A DNA stretch of 64,000 nucleotides from Novosphingobium terrae (GCF_017163935.1 NZ_JABVZR010000001.1:3472001-3536000); one strand, 5' to 3'. Counted from the stretch's first letter, positions 8,031 through 17,276 are shown. Translations and numbers: made by a program. Notes: generated by a model from the letters alone, not told the origin.

Positions 8031-8834
8031 TCAGCAGATCAGGCGGCGGAAGAAGGCGGCATTCTGCGCGATTCGTTCGCGCAGATGGCGCGGCACCTGT
8101 GACAGCGGACGGCGCAGGATCGTCGGGCTGCTGAGCGCCGGGGCGATCGAGACCATGATCGCTAGAGTCGCCTGCCGCCGCAGCACCGGCGTCAGGCGAT
8201 GCAGAGAAAAGCCTTTCAGGAAGGCCACATCGCCCAACCGGGCCAGCAGCGCATGGGGCGGGCTCTGTCGCGCCAGCGCCTCGACCTCCTCCTCGGCATA
8301 GAGGCGGGGCTCCAGACATTCGGACCATTGCGCGCTGCCCGGCAGCACCAGCATCGGCCCGTCCTCCTCTCCCCGCACATCGCCGAGCGGCACCAGCACC
8401 TGCACGGCATTGAAGGGCTCGTCATTGTTGCGATGCCATTTCCATTTGGGCGATTCGAGATAACCCGGATTGGCGATCCACGCCTGCCCCCAACTGACCG
8501 CCGCACGCGGACCCATGATCTCGCGGCAAAACGTCATCACCTCGGGATTTGTGCAGATTTCGAGAAAAATATCGCTGGCAAACAGCGCATGCGGCAGCAT
8601 GTGCAGCTCGCTGTAGGGCGCCGCCTCGACCAGGCCGCGATAGGTCCAGCCGGGAATCGTGGGGTCATGGTAGAGGTGCTGATGCATCACCTCATCACGC
8701 ATGGCCCGCAGCAAGGCGGGCGGCAGGATGCCCGGCTCGGTATGGTGATCCTGCGCATCGAAGACGGCGGCGCGCGGCGGAAGGGGCGCCCGGTGATGCA
8801 GCGGATCGGACAGGCGCCGCTCCATCCGCGCCAT
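8031..8834 (-). CDS. Phytanoyl-CoA dioxygenase (PhyH)-like protein
   Basis: Likely an Fe(II)/2-oxoglutarate-dependent oxygenase of the PhyH type. The 267-aa reading from the ATG at 8834 has WHRNNDEP in the middle (candidate iron-binding His) and KGFSLHRLTPVLRR near the C terminus (candidate second His and 2OG-binding Arg). It also has the PMLVLPGSAQ strand common before the distal His. The start is uncertain: the frame stays open to 9038, no Shine-Dalgarno precedes 8834, and an upstream segment (LNIAYNYINGLRKHS) may belong to the protein. The substrate is unknown. It is convergent with the MlaA-like gene 14 bp away. Confidence 0.6.
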   Translation of the reverse strand: MARMERRLSDPLHHRAPLPPRAAVFDAQDHHTEPGILPPALLRAMRDEVMHQHLYHDPTIPGWTYRGLVEAAPYSELHMLPHALFASDIFLEICTNPEVMTFCREIMGPRAAVSWGQAWIANPGYLESPKWKWHRNNDEPFNAVQVLVPLGDVRGEEDGPMLVLPGSAQWSECLEPRLYAEEEVEALARQSPPHALLARLGDVAFLKGFSLHRLTPVLRRQATLAIMVSIAPALSSPTILRRPLSQVPRHLRERIAQNAAFFRRLIC

Positions 8835-9237
8835 ACGCAGCAACCACGAGGGCTCGTTGGAGTGTTTCCTTAAGCCGTTGATATAGTTATAGGCTATGTT
8901 CAGTCTTAACCAATATATCAGGCGCGCAAAGACCCCGCCGGCGGGGCAGCGCCCCGCGTCCCTGTGATCCTGCCAGCTGTCGGCCCCCGCTTCGGGACGA
9001 TACCCGAAGCCGACGAGCCCGCCGTGCCCAAAACGCATTCAAACTCCCTTGGCACCGGCCTGCGCCGGATGGGTTGCACCGTGACGGCTGTCACGACGGC
9101 GCCCTTGAAAGACCACGCGCGACGCCACGCGCAAGACGCTCTCATAGAACGGGCCAGGGATCATAACATTCAATTGCATAACACGCAGCCGCCGCCCGCT
9201 TACCAGCGTGTCCGCGCGACCACCCTAACAACCACGG
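8835..9237. other. Intergenic region before the CHASE2-EAL gene
   Basis: About 500 bp lie between the PhyH-like start (8834) and the phosphodiesterase start (9335) with no convincing gene. Visible signals are a perfect CCCCGC-CG-GCGGGG palindrome at 8933-8946 and a GTGAC-GGCT-GTCAC palindrome at 9081-9094. A CtrA-like box at 9238-9252 is listed separately. Part of 8835-9038 could be the missing N terminus of the PhyH-like gene. Confidence 0.4.
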
Positions 9238-9252
9238 TTAAGAGAGTTTTAC
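9238..9252. promoter_or_regulatory. CtrA-like box upstream of the EAL gene
   Basis: TTAA-N7-TTAC, one mismatch from the alphaproteobacterial CtrA consensus TTAA-N7-TTAA, 82 bp before the start at 9335. The same TTAA-N7-TTAC form recurs at 11651. Confidence 0.35.
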
Positions 9253-9334
9253 CGAATCCCCTCTATGCAGAACGGGCAAGTTGATCGAATCCCGGCCCCC
9301 CGGGAGGACGCTGGCCTGCGAAAAGGGACATCAC

Positions 9335-11647
9335 ATGATCGCTCTGACGGCAAAAAGCCGGCACAAATCGAGTCGCGCCACGCCAACCAGCATTCTGCTC
9401 TGGGCGCTTCTGCTCGCCGTCATTTGCGGCGCGATCGACCTTGGCGAGCCGCTGGAGGATCTCTTCCGCGGTGGCCGCAACATGATTCGCGCCCGGCCCG
9501 CCGATGGCAAGATCGTGGTGGTGGGGCTGGACGAGAAGACCTTCCAGCGTTTCGACACTTTGAAATTCTCGCGCAAGGTCGATGGCAAGCTTATCGACAA
9601 GCTTGTCGCCATGGGTGCCCGCCATGTCTATTTTGACCGGGCCTACGCGGAACCGTCCTCACCTGCCGATGATGAAGCCTTTGCCGAAGCCTTGAAGCGC
9701 AACCGCGGCAAGGTTTCCCTGGGTAGTATGAGCGCTTCGGGCAACAGCGTAGGTGCCATGACCACCTATATCTTGCCGATCCCTCTCTTCCGTCAAAATG
9801 GTAATCTGGTCCTGCTCAACGGCACAACCAAGCCCTTTTCGCTTTCCGCAGAATTTCCCTACCAGGGAATCGTGGATGGCAAGACCGTCCGCTCTCTCGC
9901 CTCAGATCTGTCCAATCGCTCTGGCCCCACGGGAACACTGTTTCGCCCTGATTGGTCGATCCAGATGCGAACCGTTCCCACGATCAGCTTCATTGACGTG
10001 ATTGATGGCAAGGTTCCGGCCTCCCAGGTGCGCGGCAAGGACATTCTGGTCGGCTGGACCTCGGTCAGGCAGCTCGACATGCATGGCATGGCCGGACAGG
10101 GCTGGATGCCGGGAGTCTATTTTCTTGTCGTGGCAGCACAGACGCTGCGTGAAGGCATTCCACAGAACTGGGGCTGGATTCCCGCCGTTGCCATCGCGAC
10201 GGCCTTTGCCGCCCTGCTGCTGCGCTGCCGCCAGCGCCGGATGGCCGGGCTGGTAACGGCGGGAGCAATGGCTGTGCTGCTGGCAGTGCCGTTCATCCTC
10301 GATGCCCATTTTATCACCGCCGATTTCCTGCCTGCCTACCTGCTCTTCGGCATTGTGGCCTATCGCTCGATGATGCTGCGCGAGATCAGCCGGGCCCAGC
10401 GGCTGCATGCAGGCACGCTGCTGCCCAACCTCTCGGCGCTGCGTGAAGAGCCTCAGGCCACCGAGAAGCCTTTGGTGGCGATGCGCATCCGCAATTATGC
10501 CGCGATCTGCTCCAGCTTCCCCGAGGCGATCGAGACCGATCTGATCAACGAGCTGGTGCGCCGCCTGTCGCTGCCCGGCCACCGCAATGTCTTCTATCAG
10601 GCTGAGGACGTCATCTACTGGCTGGCCCCGCGCCTGCCTGCCGACGAATTGGCGGATCATATCGAGGGCCTTGCCCGCCTGATCGAAACGCAGATGATTC
10701 TCGGCACCCGCAAGATCGACGTGCAGGTCTCCTTCGGCCTCGACGATGAGTATGATCGCACCGTCACCAACCGCATCGCCAGCGCCCTGCTCGCCGCGGA
10801 CCGCGCCGCCAGCCGCAACCAGCTGTGGCGCTTCCATCAGTCGGACAGCGAGGGCGACACCAGCTGGCAGCTGTCGCTGGTCGGCGAAATGGACAATGCG
10901 CTCGATCAGGGTGACATCTGGGTGGCCTATCAGCCGCAGTTCACCATCGACGATCTGCACATCATCGGCGCCGAGGCACTGGTGCGCTGGCAGCATCCCG
11001 AGCGTGGCTCGATCTCGCCCGAAACCTTTGTGGGTGCCGCCGAAGCACATAACCGCATCCTGCGCCTGACGCTCTATGTGCTGGAGCGCGCCACCAGTGA
11101 TATGCTGCGCATCGTGGGCAAGCAGGCCGGTTTCCGCCTCAGCGTCAATCTCTCGGCCACGCTGCTGGACAATCCCGAGCTGGTCGCGCGCATCGCTGGC
11201 GTGCTGGCGACCACCGGCTTCCCGGCCTCAAGCCTGACGCTGGAGCTGACCGAGACCGCCCAGATCACCGAGAACAACAAGGCCAGCACCACGCTGGCCC
11301 AGCTGGCCGAGATGGGCATCCAGATTTCGATCGACGATTACGGCACCGGCAATGCCACGCTGGATTACCTCAAGAGCTTCCCCTGCGACGAGGTGAAGAT
11401 CGATCGCAAATTCGTCACCCATCTCACCACCGATGAGGATGACCGCCTGATGGTCGAATCGACGATCGCTCTGGCGCACCGTCTGAACCGCCGCGTGATC
11501 GCCGAGGGCATCGAGGATCGCCCCACGCTGGACCTTCTGCGTCAGCTGGGCTGCGATATCGCCCAAGGCTACCATCTGGGCCGGCCGATGAAGTTTAAGG
11601 ATTTGGTGACCATCGTGTTCCCTTCCAGGACACCACGCGCCGCCTAA
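9335..11647 (+). CDS. CHASE2-EAL membrane c-di-GMP phosphodiesterase
   Basis: Predicted membrane sensor that degrades cyclic di-GMP. The start is the ATG at 9335 after AAAAGGGA; 770 aa. Order: cytoplasmic tail; TM near 18-35; periplasmic CHASE2 domain about 50-255; three closely spaced TM segments about 260-345; a degenerate GGDEF-like domain about 375-490 with no GGDEF signature (AEDVIYW stands near its place); EAL domain about 510-755. EAL catalytic motifs look intact: EALVRW at 547, LELTETA, DDYGTGNATLDYL near 667, KIDRKFV and AEGIE. The domain should therefore be active, with the GGDEF remnant possibly sensing GTP. The cellulose operon at 58.9 kb has a PilZ-bearing BcsA, a plausible target of the same signal. 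Confidence 0.9.
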   Translation: MIALTAKSRHKSSRATPTSILLWALLLAVICGAIDLGEPLEDLFRGGRNMIRARPADGKIVVVGLDEKTFQRFDTLKFSRKVDGKLIDKLVAMGARHVYFDRAYAEPSSPADDEAFAEALKRNRGKVSLGSMSASGNSVGAMTTYILPIPLFRQNGNLVLLNGTTKPFSLSAEFPYQGIVDGKTVRSLASDLSNRSGPTGTLFRPDWSIQMRTVPTISFIDVIDGKVPASQVRGKDILVGWTSVRQLDMHGMAGQGWMPGVYFLVVAAQTLREGIPQNWGWIPAVAIATAFAALLLRCRQRRMAGLVTAGAMAVLLAVPFILDAHFITADFLPAYLLFGIVAYRSMMLREISRAQRLHAGTLLPNLSALREEPQATEKPLVAMRIRNYAAICSSFPEAIETDLINELVRRLSLPGHRNVFYQAEDVIYWLAPRLPADELADHIEGLARLIETQMILGTRKIDVQVSFGLDDEYDRTVTNRIASALLAADRAASRNQLWRFHQSDSEGDTSWQLSLVGEMDNALDQGDIWVAYQPQFTIDDLHIIGAEALVRWQHPERGSISPETFVGAAEAHNRILRLTLYVLERATSDMLRIVGKQAGFRLSVNLSATLLDNPELVARIAGVLATTGFPASSLTLELTETAQITENNKASTTLAQLAEMGIQISIDDYGTGNATLDYLKSFPCDEVKIDRKFVTHLTTDEDDRLMVESTIALAHRLNRRVIAEGIEDRPTLDLLRQLGCDIAQGYHLGRPMKFKDLVTIVFPSRTPRAA

Positions 11648-11650
11648 AGG

Positions 11651-11665
11651 TTAACACGCGTTTAC
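11651..11665. promoter_or_regulatory. CtrA-like box upstream of the microprotein
   Basis: TTAA-N7-TTAC directly after the phosphodiesterase stop and 83 bp before the microprotein start. Confidence 0.35.
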
Positions 11666-11678
11666 CACTTGCGTTTGG

Positions 11679-11693
11679 TTTACAACCAGTTAA
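11679..11693. promoter_or_regulatory. Second CtrA-like box upstream of the microprotein
   Basis: TTTA-N7-TTAA, one mismatch from the CtrA consensus, 55 bp before the ATG at 11748. With the box at 11651 it forms a tandem pair in a short 100-bp promoter region. Confidence 0.35.
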
Positions 11694-11747
11694 CGTCGCC
11701 CTTGCCGGAACCGTCTCCGGTAGGTCATGTTTTCTGGGAGCGTTACC

Positions 11748-11819
11748 ATGACGAACAAGAAGCCTGCTGCCCGCAGCATCTGGGACAGCCTCGGCAATTT
11801 CTTCGGCACTTCCGACTAA
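11748..11819 (+). CDS. 23-aa microprotein, unknown function
   Basis: A short frame that begins MTNKKPAARS and ends GNFFGTSD. The basic N terminus is followed by an amphipathic SIWDSLGNFF segment with three aromatic residues, which could bind a membrane or a protein partner. Support for translation: a ribosome-binding site (GGGAGCG, 6 nt before the ATG), its own promoter region with paired CtrA-like boxes, and a perfect intrinsic terminator 31 bp after the stop. It follows the c-di-GMP phosphodiesterase by 100 bp. No family is recognised. Confidence 0.6.
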   Translation: MTNKKPAARSIWDSLGNFFGTSD

Positions 11820-11850
11820 TCGGAAACTGCTGAATTTGCTGAATAAAAAG

Positions 11851-11880
11851 ACGGCCTTGGATCACCTCCAAGGCCGTTTT
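11851..11880 (+). terminator. Intrinsic terminator of the microprotein gene
   Basis: Perfect 10-bp arms ACGGCCTTGG and CCAAGGCCGT around a 7-nt loop. AAAA precedes the stem and TTTT runs from its last base. Confidence 0.9.
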
Positions 11881-12028
11881 CATATCTGATCCGGGGTGGA
11901 GACAAAGCCGGGCTCCATTCCGTGGCGAGCCCGCCAAACTGGTCAATTAGGGACGAATCCGGAAGCCATTTATGAAGGGCGCAATCATCAAGTTATAGGT
12001 AAATATACCCATTCCTTAACGCCCTTTC

Positions 12029-13450
12029 TTATCCCGCCGTCGCAAACCGGCCCGTCCCTGACAGCCAGCGGTCGATTGCATCGTAAACCTGCTTCACCGT
12101 GTCGCCATATTGGCCCGGCGTTTTTTCGCAGGGCTTGCAGGGGGTGTAGACATGAGTCGCCCCCTCCACGAAAAAGATCGAGCGGTCCCTCGCAGGTGAG
12201 CGTTCATACAAGGTCTCAGCCGCCAGATACTCCCAATTCGCCGTCATCCCCATCACCAGCGTAGGCACATGGATGCCCGTGATGTTGCCCGGCGTGTTCG
12301 ACCAGCTTGACGACCAGTCGATCCCCCGCACGCCGCTTTCATCATAGCCGTAATCGGGCGTGGTGCGAATGGCATAGGTCATCAGATAGTTGCGCAAGGT
12401 GGTCTTCATCGCGCCCTTCACCATGCTGCCCGTCACCGACTGGTTGTTGGCGGGCACGCGCACCGTATGGACGATCTGTGTGGTGATGCTGCCATCGGGA
12501 TGGATCAGTGGCCATGGCTTCTTCGTATGCGACATCAGCCGCACATCCTGAGCAAAAAGCTTGTTGTTCCAGCCCAGCAGGCTGGCACCCGGCACGAAAT
12601 AGGGCTCGTCATCGGCGAATTGCCCCTCGCCCGCTTTCACCACCGCCATGCGCTTCAGCGCCGTATCGATCAGCCGGTTGTTGCGCGCGCCCTCGGCCTG
12701 CTGGAAGCGGACGACAAAGGCCTGCGGGAAGGTCGATCCCCCGGGTTTGAAGCCATTGGCCGGATTGAACAGATCGAGCGCGGGATCGAGCTTGAGCGCA
12801 TGCCCCTCATCCGTCACAGCGGGATCGATGCTGAACAGAGTCATGGTGGAAAGGCCCCAATTGGCATCCACCGCCATAAAGCCATCCGCCTTGGGCAGCC
12901 CGGCCAGCGCATCGGAGCATTTGAAAATCTTCTCCGCCCCCTGACAGGTCGCCACCCCGCCCTCGGCGATCATCTGATAGGCGCTCATCACCGTGGCGCC
13001 GCCGCTATGCCCCATCAGCACCACATGTTTTACCTCGGGCAGGCTGCGCAGATAGGTCACCGCCGCCTTGGCATCGAGCAGCACCCGCTCCAGCGAGCCC
13101 TCATCGAAACTGCCGCCCTTGCCCGTGCTGTTGTTGGCGCAAAGCACGCGATAGCCGCGCTGAGCCAGCTGGGTGCAGGCCGAAAAGCTGAGATAATCGC
13201 CCGCCGAATGCATGGCGAACACAGCAATCGCCGCCTTCGTCCCGGGGTTCACCGGCTCATACAGCACGCCGGGCACGCCCTGCGCCAGATGGACGAAGCT
13301 GGTCTTCACCCCCGACGGCAGAGCGGGCGGATAGGCTGGCCCCTGCCGCACCGGGGCCTCCTGTGCCTCTGCTGAAGGTGCCGCCGATACAGCCAGCATC
13401 AAACCGGCCAGCGCCACCGGCGCCAGCCTTCCTTGTCGAAACATCCTCAT
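12029..13450 (-). CDS. Secreted alpha/beta hydrolase
   Basis: Exported serine hydrolase of 473 aa. A cleavable signal peptide spans about residues 1-30 (LAPVALAGLMLAVSAAPSAEAQ). The nucleophile elbow GHSGG puts the catalytic Ser at about 149, and a late VEGATHVYTPC segment offers the catalytic His. The AMHSAGDYLSFS region probably forms the oxyanion side. The start at 13450 follows AAGAGG; a second ATG two codons later is also possible. It is the second gene of a minus-strand pair with the lactonase (24 bp gap). The substrate is unknown; an ester or lactone is plausible. Confidence 0.8.
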   Translation of the reverse strand: MRMFRQGRLAPVALAGLMLAVSAAPSAEAQEAPVRQGPAYPPALPSGVKTSFVHLAQGVPGVLYEPVNPGTKAAIAVFAMHSAGDYLSFSACTQLAQRGYRVLCANNSTGKGGSFDEGSLERVLLDAKAAVTYLRSLPEVKHVVLMGHSGGATVMSAYQMIAEGGVATCQGAEKIFKCSDALAGLPKADGFMAVDANWGLSTMTLFSIDPAVTDEGHALKLDPALDLFNPANGFKPGGSTFPQAFVVRFQQAEGARNNRLIDTALKRMAVVKAGEGQFADDEPYFVPGASLLGWNNKLFAQDVRLMSHTKKPWPLIHPDGSITTQIVHTVRVPANNQSVTGSMVKGAMKTTLRNYLMTYAIRTTPDYGYDESGVRGIDWSSSWSNTPGNITGIHVPTLVMGMTANWEYLAAETLYERSPARDRSIFFVEGATHVYTPCKPCEKTPGQYGDTVKQVYDAIDRWLSGTGRFATAG

Positions 13451-13474
13451 GGTAACCTCTTTTCTTGCGAAGCT

Positions 13475-14632
13475 TCAGCGATGGGCGGCGAAGGTCACGC
13501 TCACCGGATGGCTCATCTTGAGATGGTGGCCGGTGTCGCTCACCTTGCCGGTGGCAGGATCGATCTTCAGCACCGCCACATCGTCGGACTGTTCATGCGC
13601 CACCAGCATCCAGCGGCCATCGGGCGAGATGCCGAAACCCCAGGGATAGGAGCCACCCGTCGGCACGCGCTGGATCAGCGTGGGCTTGCCGCTGGCCTTG
13701 TCGAGCGTGTAAACCTGAAGGAAGCTCTCCGCGCGGTTGCCGATATAGAGGAAGCGCCCATCGGCACTGGTGGCGATCTCCGAGCCCGAGCCCTCGCCCT
13801 TCAGATCGGGCGAGCTGATCGACTGGCGATCCACTTCGGTCAGCTTGCCTGCCCTGGCGTCCCACGCCAGCGTCGCAACATCCGCGACCAGCTCATCAAG
13901 CAGATAGACGAAACGCCCATCGCCCGAGGCCGCCATATGGCGCGGACCGCTGCCCGCAGGCGCCACGAAATCCTGCGCCTCGCCCGGCTGAGCCTCCCGC
14001 GCCTTATGCGTCGCGGGATCGAAGGGATAGACATAGACCCGGTCGGTCCCCAGATCGGCCACCAGCGCGAAATGGCCCCCCGGAGCAATCATCGCCGAAT
14101 GGGCATGGGCGCTTTTCTGGCGCTTGTGCGGGCCCGAACCCTTTTCCACCGTCAGCGAGGCCAGCGGCCCCAGAGATCCATCCTTCTCAATGCCGATGGT
14201 CGTCAGCGATCCGCCGCCGTAATTGGCCGCCGTGATCGTCATGGACTTGGGATCGAGCGAGAGATGCGTGGTGCCGCCCCCGCCCGCATCGACCTGGCTG
14301 ATCTGGGTCAGCTTGCCGCTCTTTTCGTCGACGCGATAGGCGATGACCATGCCATTGGTCTTGCCGTCATTGCCCAGCTCATTGGCGACATAGAGCACCG
14401 GCAGGCGCGGATGCATCACCGCCCATGTCGGCCGCCCCGGCGAGGCGACCGGGCCGATCAGCGTCAGATCGCCGGTCCTGCGGTCGAACCGCGCGGCGGT
14501 GATGTCCGTGCCATGCTGCCCGAAATAGACGATCTCGCTCGTAGGGGCTGCCGCAGGCCTGGCCACAGCCGGCCCGGCCATCGCCAGCATCATGCCCAGC
14601 CCCGAAACCGTGATCTTCCAGAAATTGCCCAT
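13475..14632 (-). CDS. Exported lactonase-family beta-propeller protein
   Basis: A 385-aa seven-bladed propeller protein of the lactonase family that includes YbhE-type 6-phosphogluconolactonases. The ATG at 14632 is preceded by GGAAGAGGACAGG and begins a signal peptide (MGNFWKITVSGLGMMLAMAG to about residue 25), so this member acts in the periplasm rather than on cytosolic 6-phosphogluconolactone. Repeated blade motifs are visible: LPVLYVANEL, GRFVYLLDEL, GRFLYIGNR and GRWMLVAHEQSDDVAVL. A conserved HAHSAMIAPGG segment lies near the middle. It is co-directional with the secreted hydrolase downstream, which suggests a shared extracellular substrate. Confidence 0.8.
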   Translation of the reverse strand: MGNFWKITVSGLGMMLAMAGPAVARPAAAPTSEIVYFGQHGTDITAARFDRRTGDLTLIGPVASPGRPTWAVMHPRLPVLYVANELGNDGKTNGMVIAYRVDEKSGKLTQISQVDAGGGGTTHLSLDPKSMTITAANYGGGSLTTIGIEKDGSLGPLASLTVEKGSGPHKRQKSAHAHSAMIAPGGHFALVADLGTDRVYVYPFDPATHKAREAQPGEAQDFVAPAGSGPRHMAASGDGRFVYLLDELVADVATLAWDARAGKLTEVDRQSISSPDLKGEGSGSEIATSADGRFLYIGNRAESFLQVYTLDKASGKPTLIQRVPTGGSYPWGFGISPDGRWMLVAHEQSDDVAVLKIDPATGKVSDTGHHLKMSHPVSVTFAAHR

Positions 14633-14751
14633 GGCCTGTCCTCTTCCTTGCGCCGCCCGTGGCCGACGCCCTCTTCTCATGCGGGCAGGAGTTTAGGAGC
14701 CGCAAGCGCGATCCCGCATCGAAAAGACAGGCAGGGTGATCGCTTTACCGC

Positions 14752-15996
14752 TCAGCCCGGCGGGACATCGAATTTCCGCGCCGCGCGCAGCTCCGGAAAC
14801 ATCCGCGACCATGCCAGCGCCACCACCACAGCCCCCACGCCGCCAAACACCACCGAGGCCACCGGCCCCATCAGCGAGGCAAGAAAGCCGCTCTCCGCCT
14901 CGCCCAACTCGTTGGAGGCGGAGATGAACAGGGTGGAGATCGCCCCCACCCGCCCGCGCATCTCATTGGGCGTATGCAGCTGCATCAGCGACTGGCGGAT
15001 CACCACCGAAACCATATCCGCCCCGCCGATCACCACCAGCGACAGGATCGAGAGCGGCAGCCAGCGCGACAGGCCAAAGCCCACCGTGCCCAGCCCGAAG
15101 ATCGCCACCGCCACCAGCATCGCCCCGCCCACCTGATTGCGGATCGGCCGCCAGGCGAACCACACCGCCATGGTCAGCGCGCCCACCGCCGGGCTGGCCC
15201 GCAGCATGCCCAGCCCCTGAGGCCCGACATGCAGAATATCACGCGCATAGGCGGGCAGGATTGCCGTCGCCCCGCCCAGCAACACCGCGAAAAGGTCGAG
15301 CGAGATCGTCCCCAGCAGTAGCCGGTTGGTGAAGACATAGCTCAGCCCCTCGCGCATCTGCGCGAAGGGATGGGCCGTGCTGCGCTCGGCAGCGTTCATG
15401 CGGATGCGGATGGCGATCAGGCAGCACACCGAAACCAGCAGCAGCACCGCCGCCTGCCCGAAGGCGTAACCCGGCCCCACCGCATAGGCCATGCCGCCCA
15501 GCACCGGCCCCAGAATAGCCCCCGCCCGGCCCGCCATCGCATTGGTGGCAATGGCGCGCGGCAGCACCTCTCGCGGCACCAGATTGGGCGCCAGCGCATT
15601 CATCGAAGGCATGTAGAAAGCGCGAAACACGCCCAGCGCCGTGGACACCAGATACAGCACCACCAGGCTGACCGAGCCGCCAAAGGCCAGCACCGCCAGC
15701 AGCACCGCCCCCAGCCACTGCACCATCAGCGAGCCGCAAGCCACCAGCCTGCGGTCCACCCGATCCGCCACCAGCCCGGAAATCGGCGTGAGCAGCAGCA
15801 CCGGCAGGAACTGGAAAAAGCCGATCAGGCCAAGGCGGAAAGCCGATTCCTTCACACTCATCGTCAGACGCGCGACATCATACACCTGCCAGCCGATCGA
15901 GAGCACCATGCTGCTCTGCGCCAGCATGGCGAAGATTCTTGCGACCCAGAACAGGCGGAAATCGCGATAGGCAAAGGGAAAGGTGCTGTCAGTCAC
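14752..15996 (-). CDS. MFS transporter (EntS-like MFS_3 family)
   Basis: Inner-membrane major-facilitator protein of 414 aa with about 12 hydrophobic segments. The N-terminal FAYRDFRLFWVARI and the ADRVDRRLVACG loop between TM2 and TM3 are typical of the MFS_3 group, which includes the enterobactin exporter EntS and many uncharacterised exporters. The HTPNEMRGRVGA loop between TM10 and TM11 is also characteristic. No siderophore genes are adjacent, so the cargo is unknown. It lies 119 bp upstream of the lactonase gene on the same strand, and repeat copy 2 lies upstream of it. Confidence 0.85.
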   Translation of the reverse strand: MTDSTFPFAYRDFRLFWVARIFAMLAQSSMVLSIGWQVYDVARLTMSVKESAFRLGLIGFFQFLPVLLLTPISGLVADRVDRRLVACGSLMVQWLGAVLLAVLAFGGSVSLVVLYLVSTALGVFRAFYMPSMNALAPNLVPREVLPRAIATNAMAGRAGAILGPVLGGMAYAVGPGYAFGQAAVLLLVSVCCLIAIRIRMNAAERSTAHPFAQMREGLSYVFTNRLLLGTISLDLFAVLLGGATAILPAYARDILHVGPQGLGMLRASPAVGALTMAVWFAWRPIRNQVGGAMLVAVAIFGLGTVGFGLSRWLPLSILSLVVIGGADMVSVVIRQSLMQLHTPNEMRGRVGAISTLFISASNELGEAESGFLASLMGPVASVVFGGVGAVVVALAWSRMFPELRAARKFDVPPG

Positions 15997-16067
15997 AGGC
16001 GGTTCCTGAAGCCGGACGTGCCGCGGGGCAAGATGGAAAGGTTGTGGGAGGTATTAAAAAGGGAAAT

Positions 16068-16295
16068 GCGAGGGGGTTACCCCCTCGCGCTCCCATGACG
16101 TCTTCCGACGCATGGGCAGTGGCGCCGAAATGCCGCGTCTCGGCTCTCCACCTGCGCAAGGCAAGGCGCCGCAGGGAAGAATGCCCCGGTGCCTCATGAT
16201 CGATTAAAAGCCTGCGGCGCGGCGACCTTGCTCCAAGGCCGAACCCGAAGCACCACGTAGACATTCATGGGAGCGCGAGGGTGTAACACCCTCGC
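16068..16295 (-). repeat. Nested inverted-repeat element, copy 2
   Basis: A 228-bp copy with end palindromes at 16068-16088 and 16275-16295. The central stem pairs CCGCAGG with CCTGCGG. The head faces the stop of the DHP-decarboxylase-like gene (16362), at 66 bp the largest spacing in the set. The tail exits into ATTTCCCTTTTTAA on the minus strand, a terminator-like tract. It occupies most of the 365-bp gap before the MFS gene. Confidence 0.9.
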
Positions 16296-16361
16296 ATTCT
16301 CCACTTCCCCTTGAATCCAAAAAAGCCCCCGCCTTGTGAGCGGGGGCCAGGGTGGAGAGCT

Positions 16362-17258
16362 TTATCCCAGATTGCCGGTCGTTTCGTCGAACAGCTCATC
16401 CACCGACAGCTTGCGGGGAATGATCTTCTGCTCGAAGGCCCAATCGATGGCCAGTTGCAGGCCCTTTTCATTGGCCGCGCGGCCCATCGGCGGGAAGGGA
16501 TCGGGCACGCCACCTTCGGTCAGGTCGCGGCTTTCCTGGATCATGCGGTAGAGTTCGCGCACCACATCGGGGCGGTTTTTCGAGATGTCCTCATGCACCA
16601 CGAAGATGTGGTTGATGGGCACGACGCCCTCGCGCGCGAACCAGTCCTTGGCGGCATTGAAGGGATCGGGGACAAGGCGCTCGACGCGCGGGTCCTTGGG
16701 CAGATCGACACCCTGAAGCGTGGCGGTCAGTTCTCCGTCGAGCATCATCTGGCCGATGTCGGAGCCCTTGGGCAGGCGCTCGCAATTGGCGGGGTCGGTG
16801 TATTCCAGCAGATGGCCCTCGCCCACGGTGCACCAGGTCACCTTGTCGAGATCGACGCCATACTCGTGCTGCAGAATGCCGCGCACCCACAGGCCGGTGG
16901 TCTGGGCATAGGTCCGCACGCCCACGCGCTTGCCCTCGATGTCCTTGGGGCTGACATGGCCAAGCTCGCGGTTGAAGCCCGCGCAATGGTGCTGGAAGCG
17001 GCCCGAGATGGGCGCGGGCAGCATCACATAGGGCTTACCGTAGCACTTGGCCTGCAGATAGGTGACGATGGCCAGCTCGCCGCAATCATAGGCGTTTTCG
17101 CGCAACATGGGCTTGAAGCCATTCTGCGCCGGGCTGGGGCCGCAAATGTCCAGCTTGACGATTGGCGAGGTGACGCGGCCCTCGCGCAGCGCTTTGGTAA
17201 CGGGGTATTCGTCGATGTTGGCGCGCAGCGTGAGCACGTCTTGCGTGGTGTCGGTCAT
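16362..17258 (-). CDS. 4,5-dihydroxyphthalate decarboxylase-like / NMT1-fold protein
   Basis: A 298-aa protein with a periplasmic-binding-protein-like fold. It has the layout of 4,5-dihydroxyphthalate decarboxylases: LRANIDEYPVTKALREG at the start, ENAYDCGELAIVTYLQAK near 54-71 and KDIEGKRVGVRTYAQTTG near 105-122. There is no signal peptide, which favours a cytosolic enzyme over an ABC-transporter binding protein. The start at 17258 follows AAGGGAAGAGG. It is the last gene of the catabolic cluster, 18 bp downstream of the ThDP enzyme. The two may act in sequence on an aromatic or ring-cleaved acid. A true binding-protein role cannot be excluded. Confidence 0.7.
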   Translation of the reverse strand: MTDTTQDVLTLRANIDEYPVTKALREGRVTSPIVKLDICGPSPAQNGFKPMLRENAYDCGELAIVTYLQAKCYGKPYVMLPAPISGRFQHHCAGFNRELGHVSPKDIEGKRVGVRTYAQTTGLWVRGILQHEYGVDLDKVTWCTVGEGHLLEYTDPANCERLPKGSDIGQMMLDGELTATLQGVDLPKDPRVERLVPDPFNAAKDWFAREGVVPINHIFVVHEDISKNRPDVVRELYRMIQESRDLTEGGVPDPFPPMGRAANEKGLQLAIDWAFEQKIIPRKLSVDELFDETTGNLG

Positions 17259-17276
17259 GAACCTCTTCCCTTTGTT

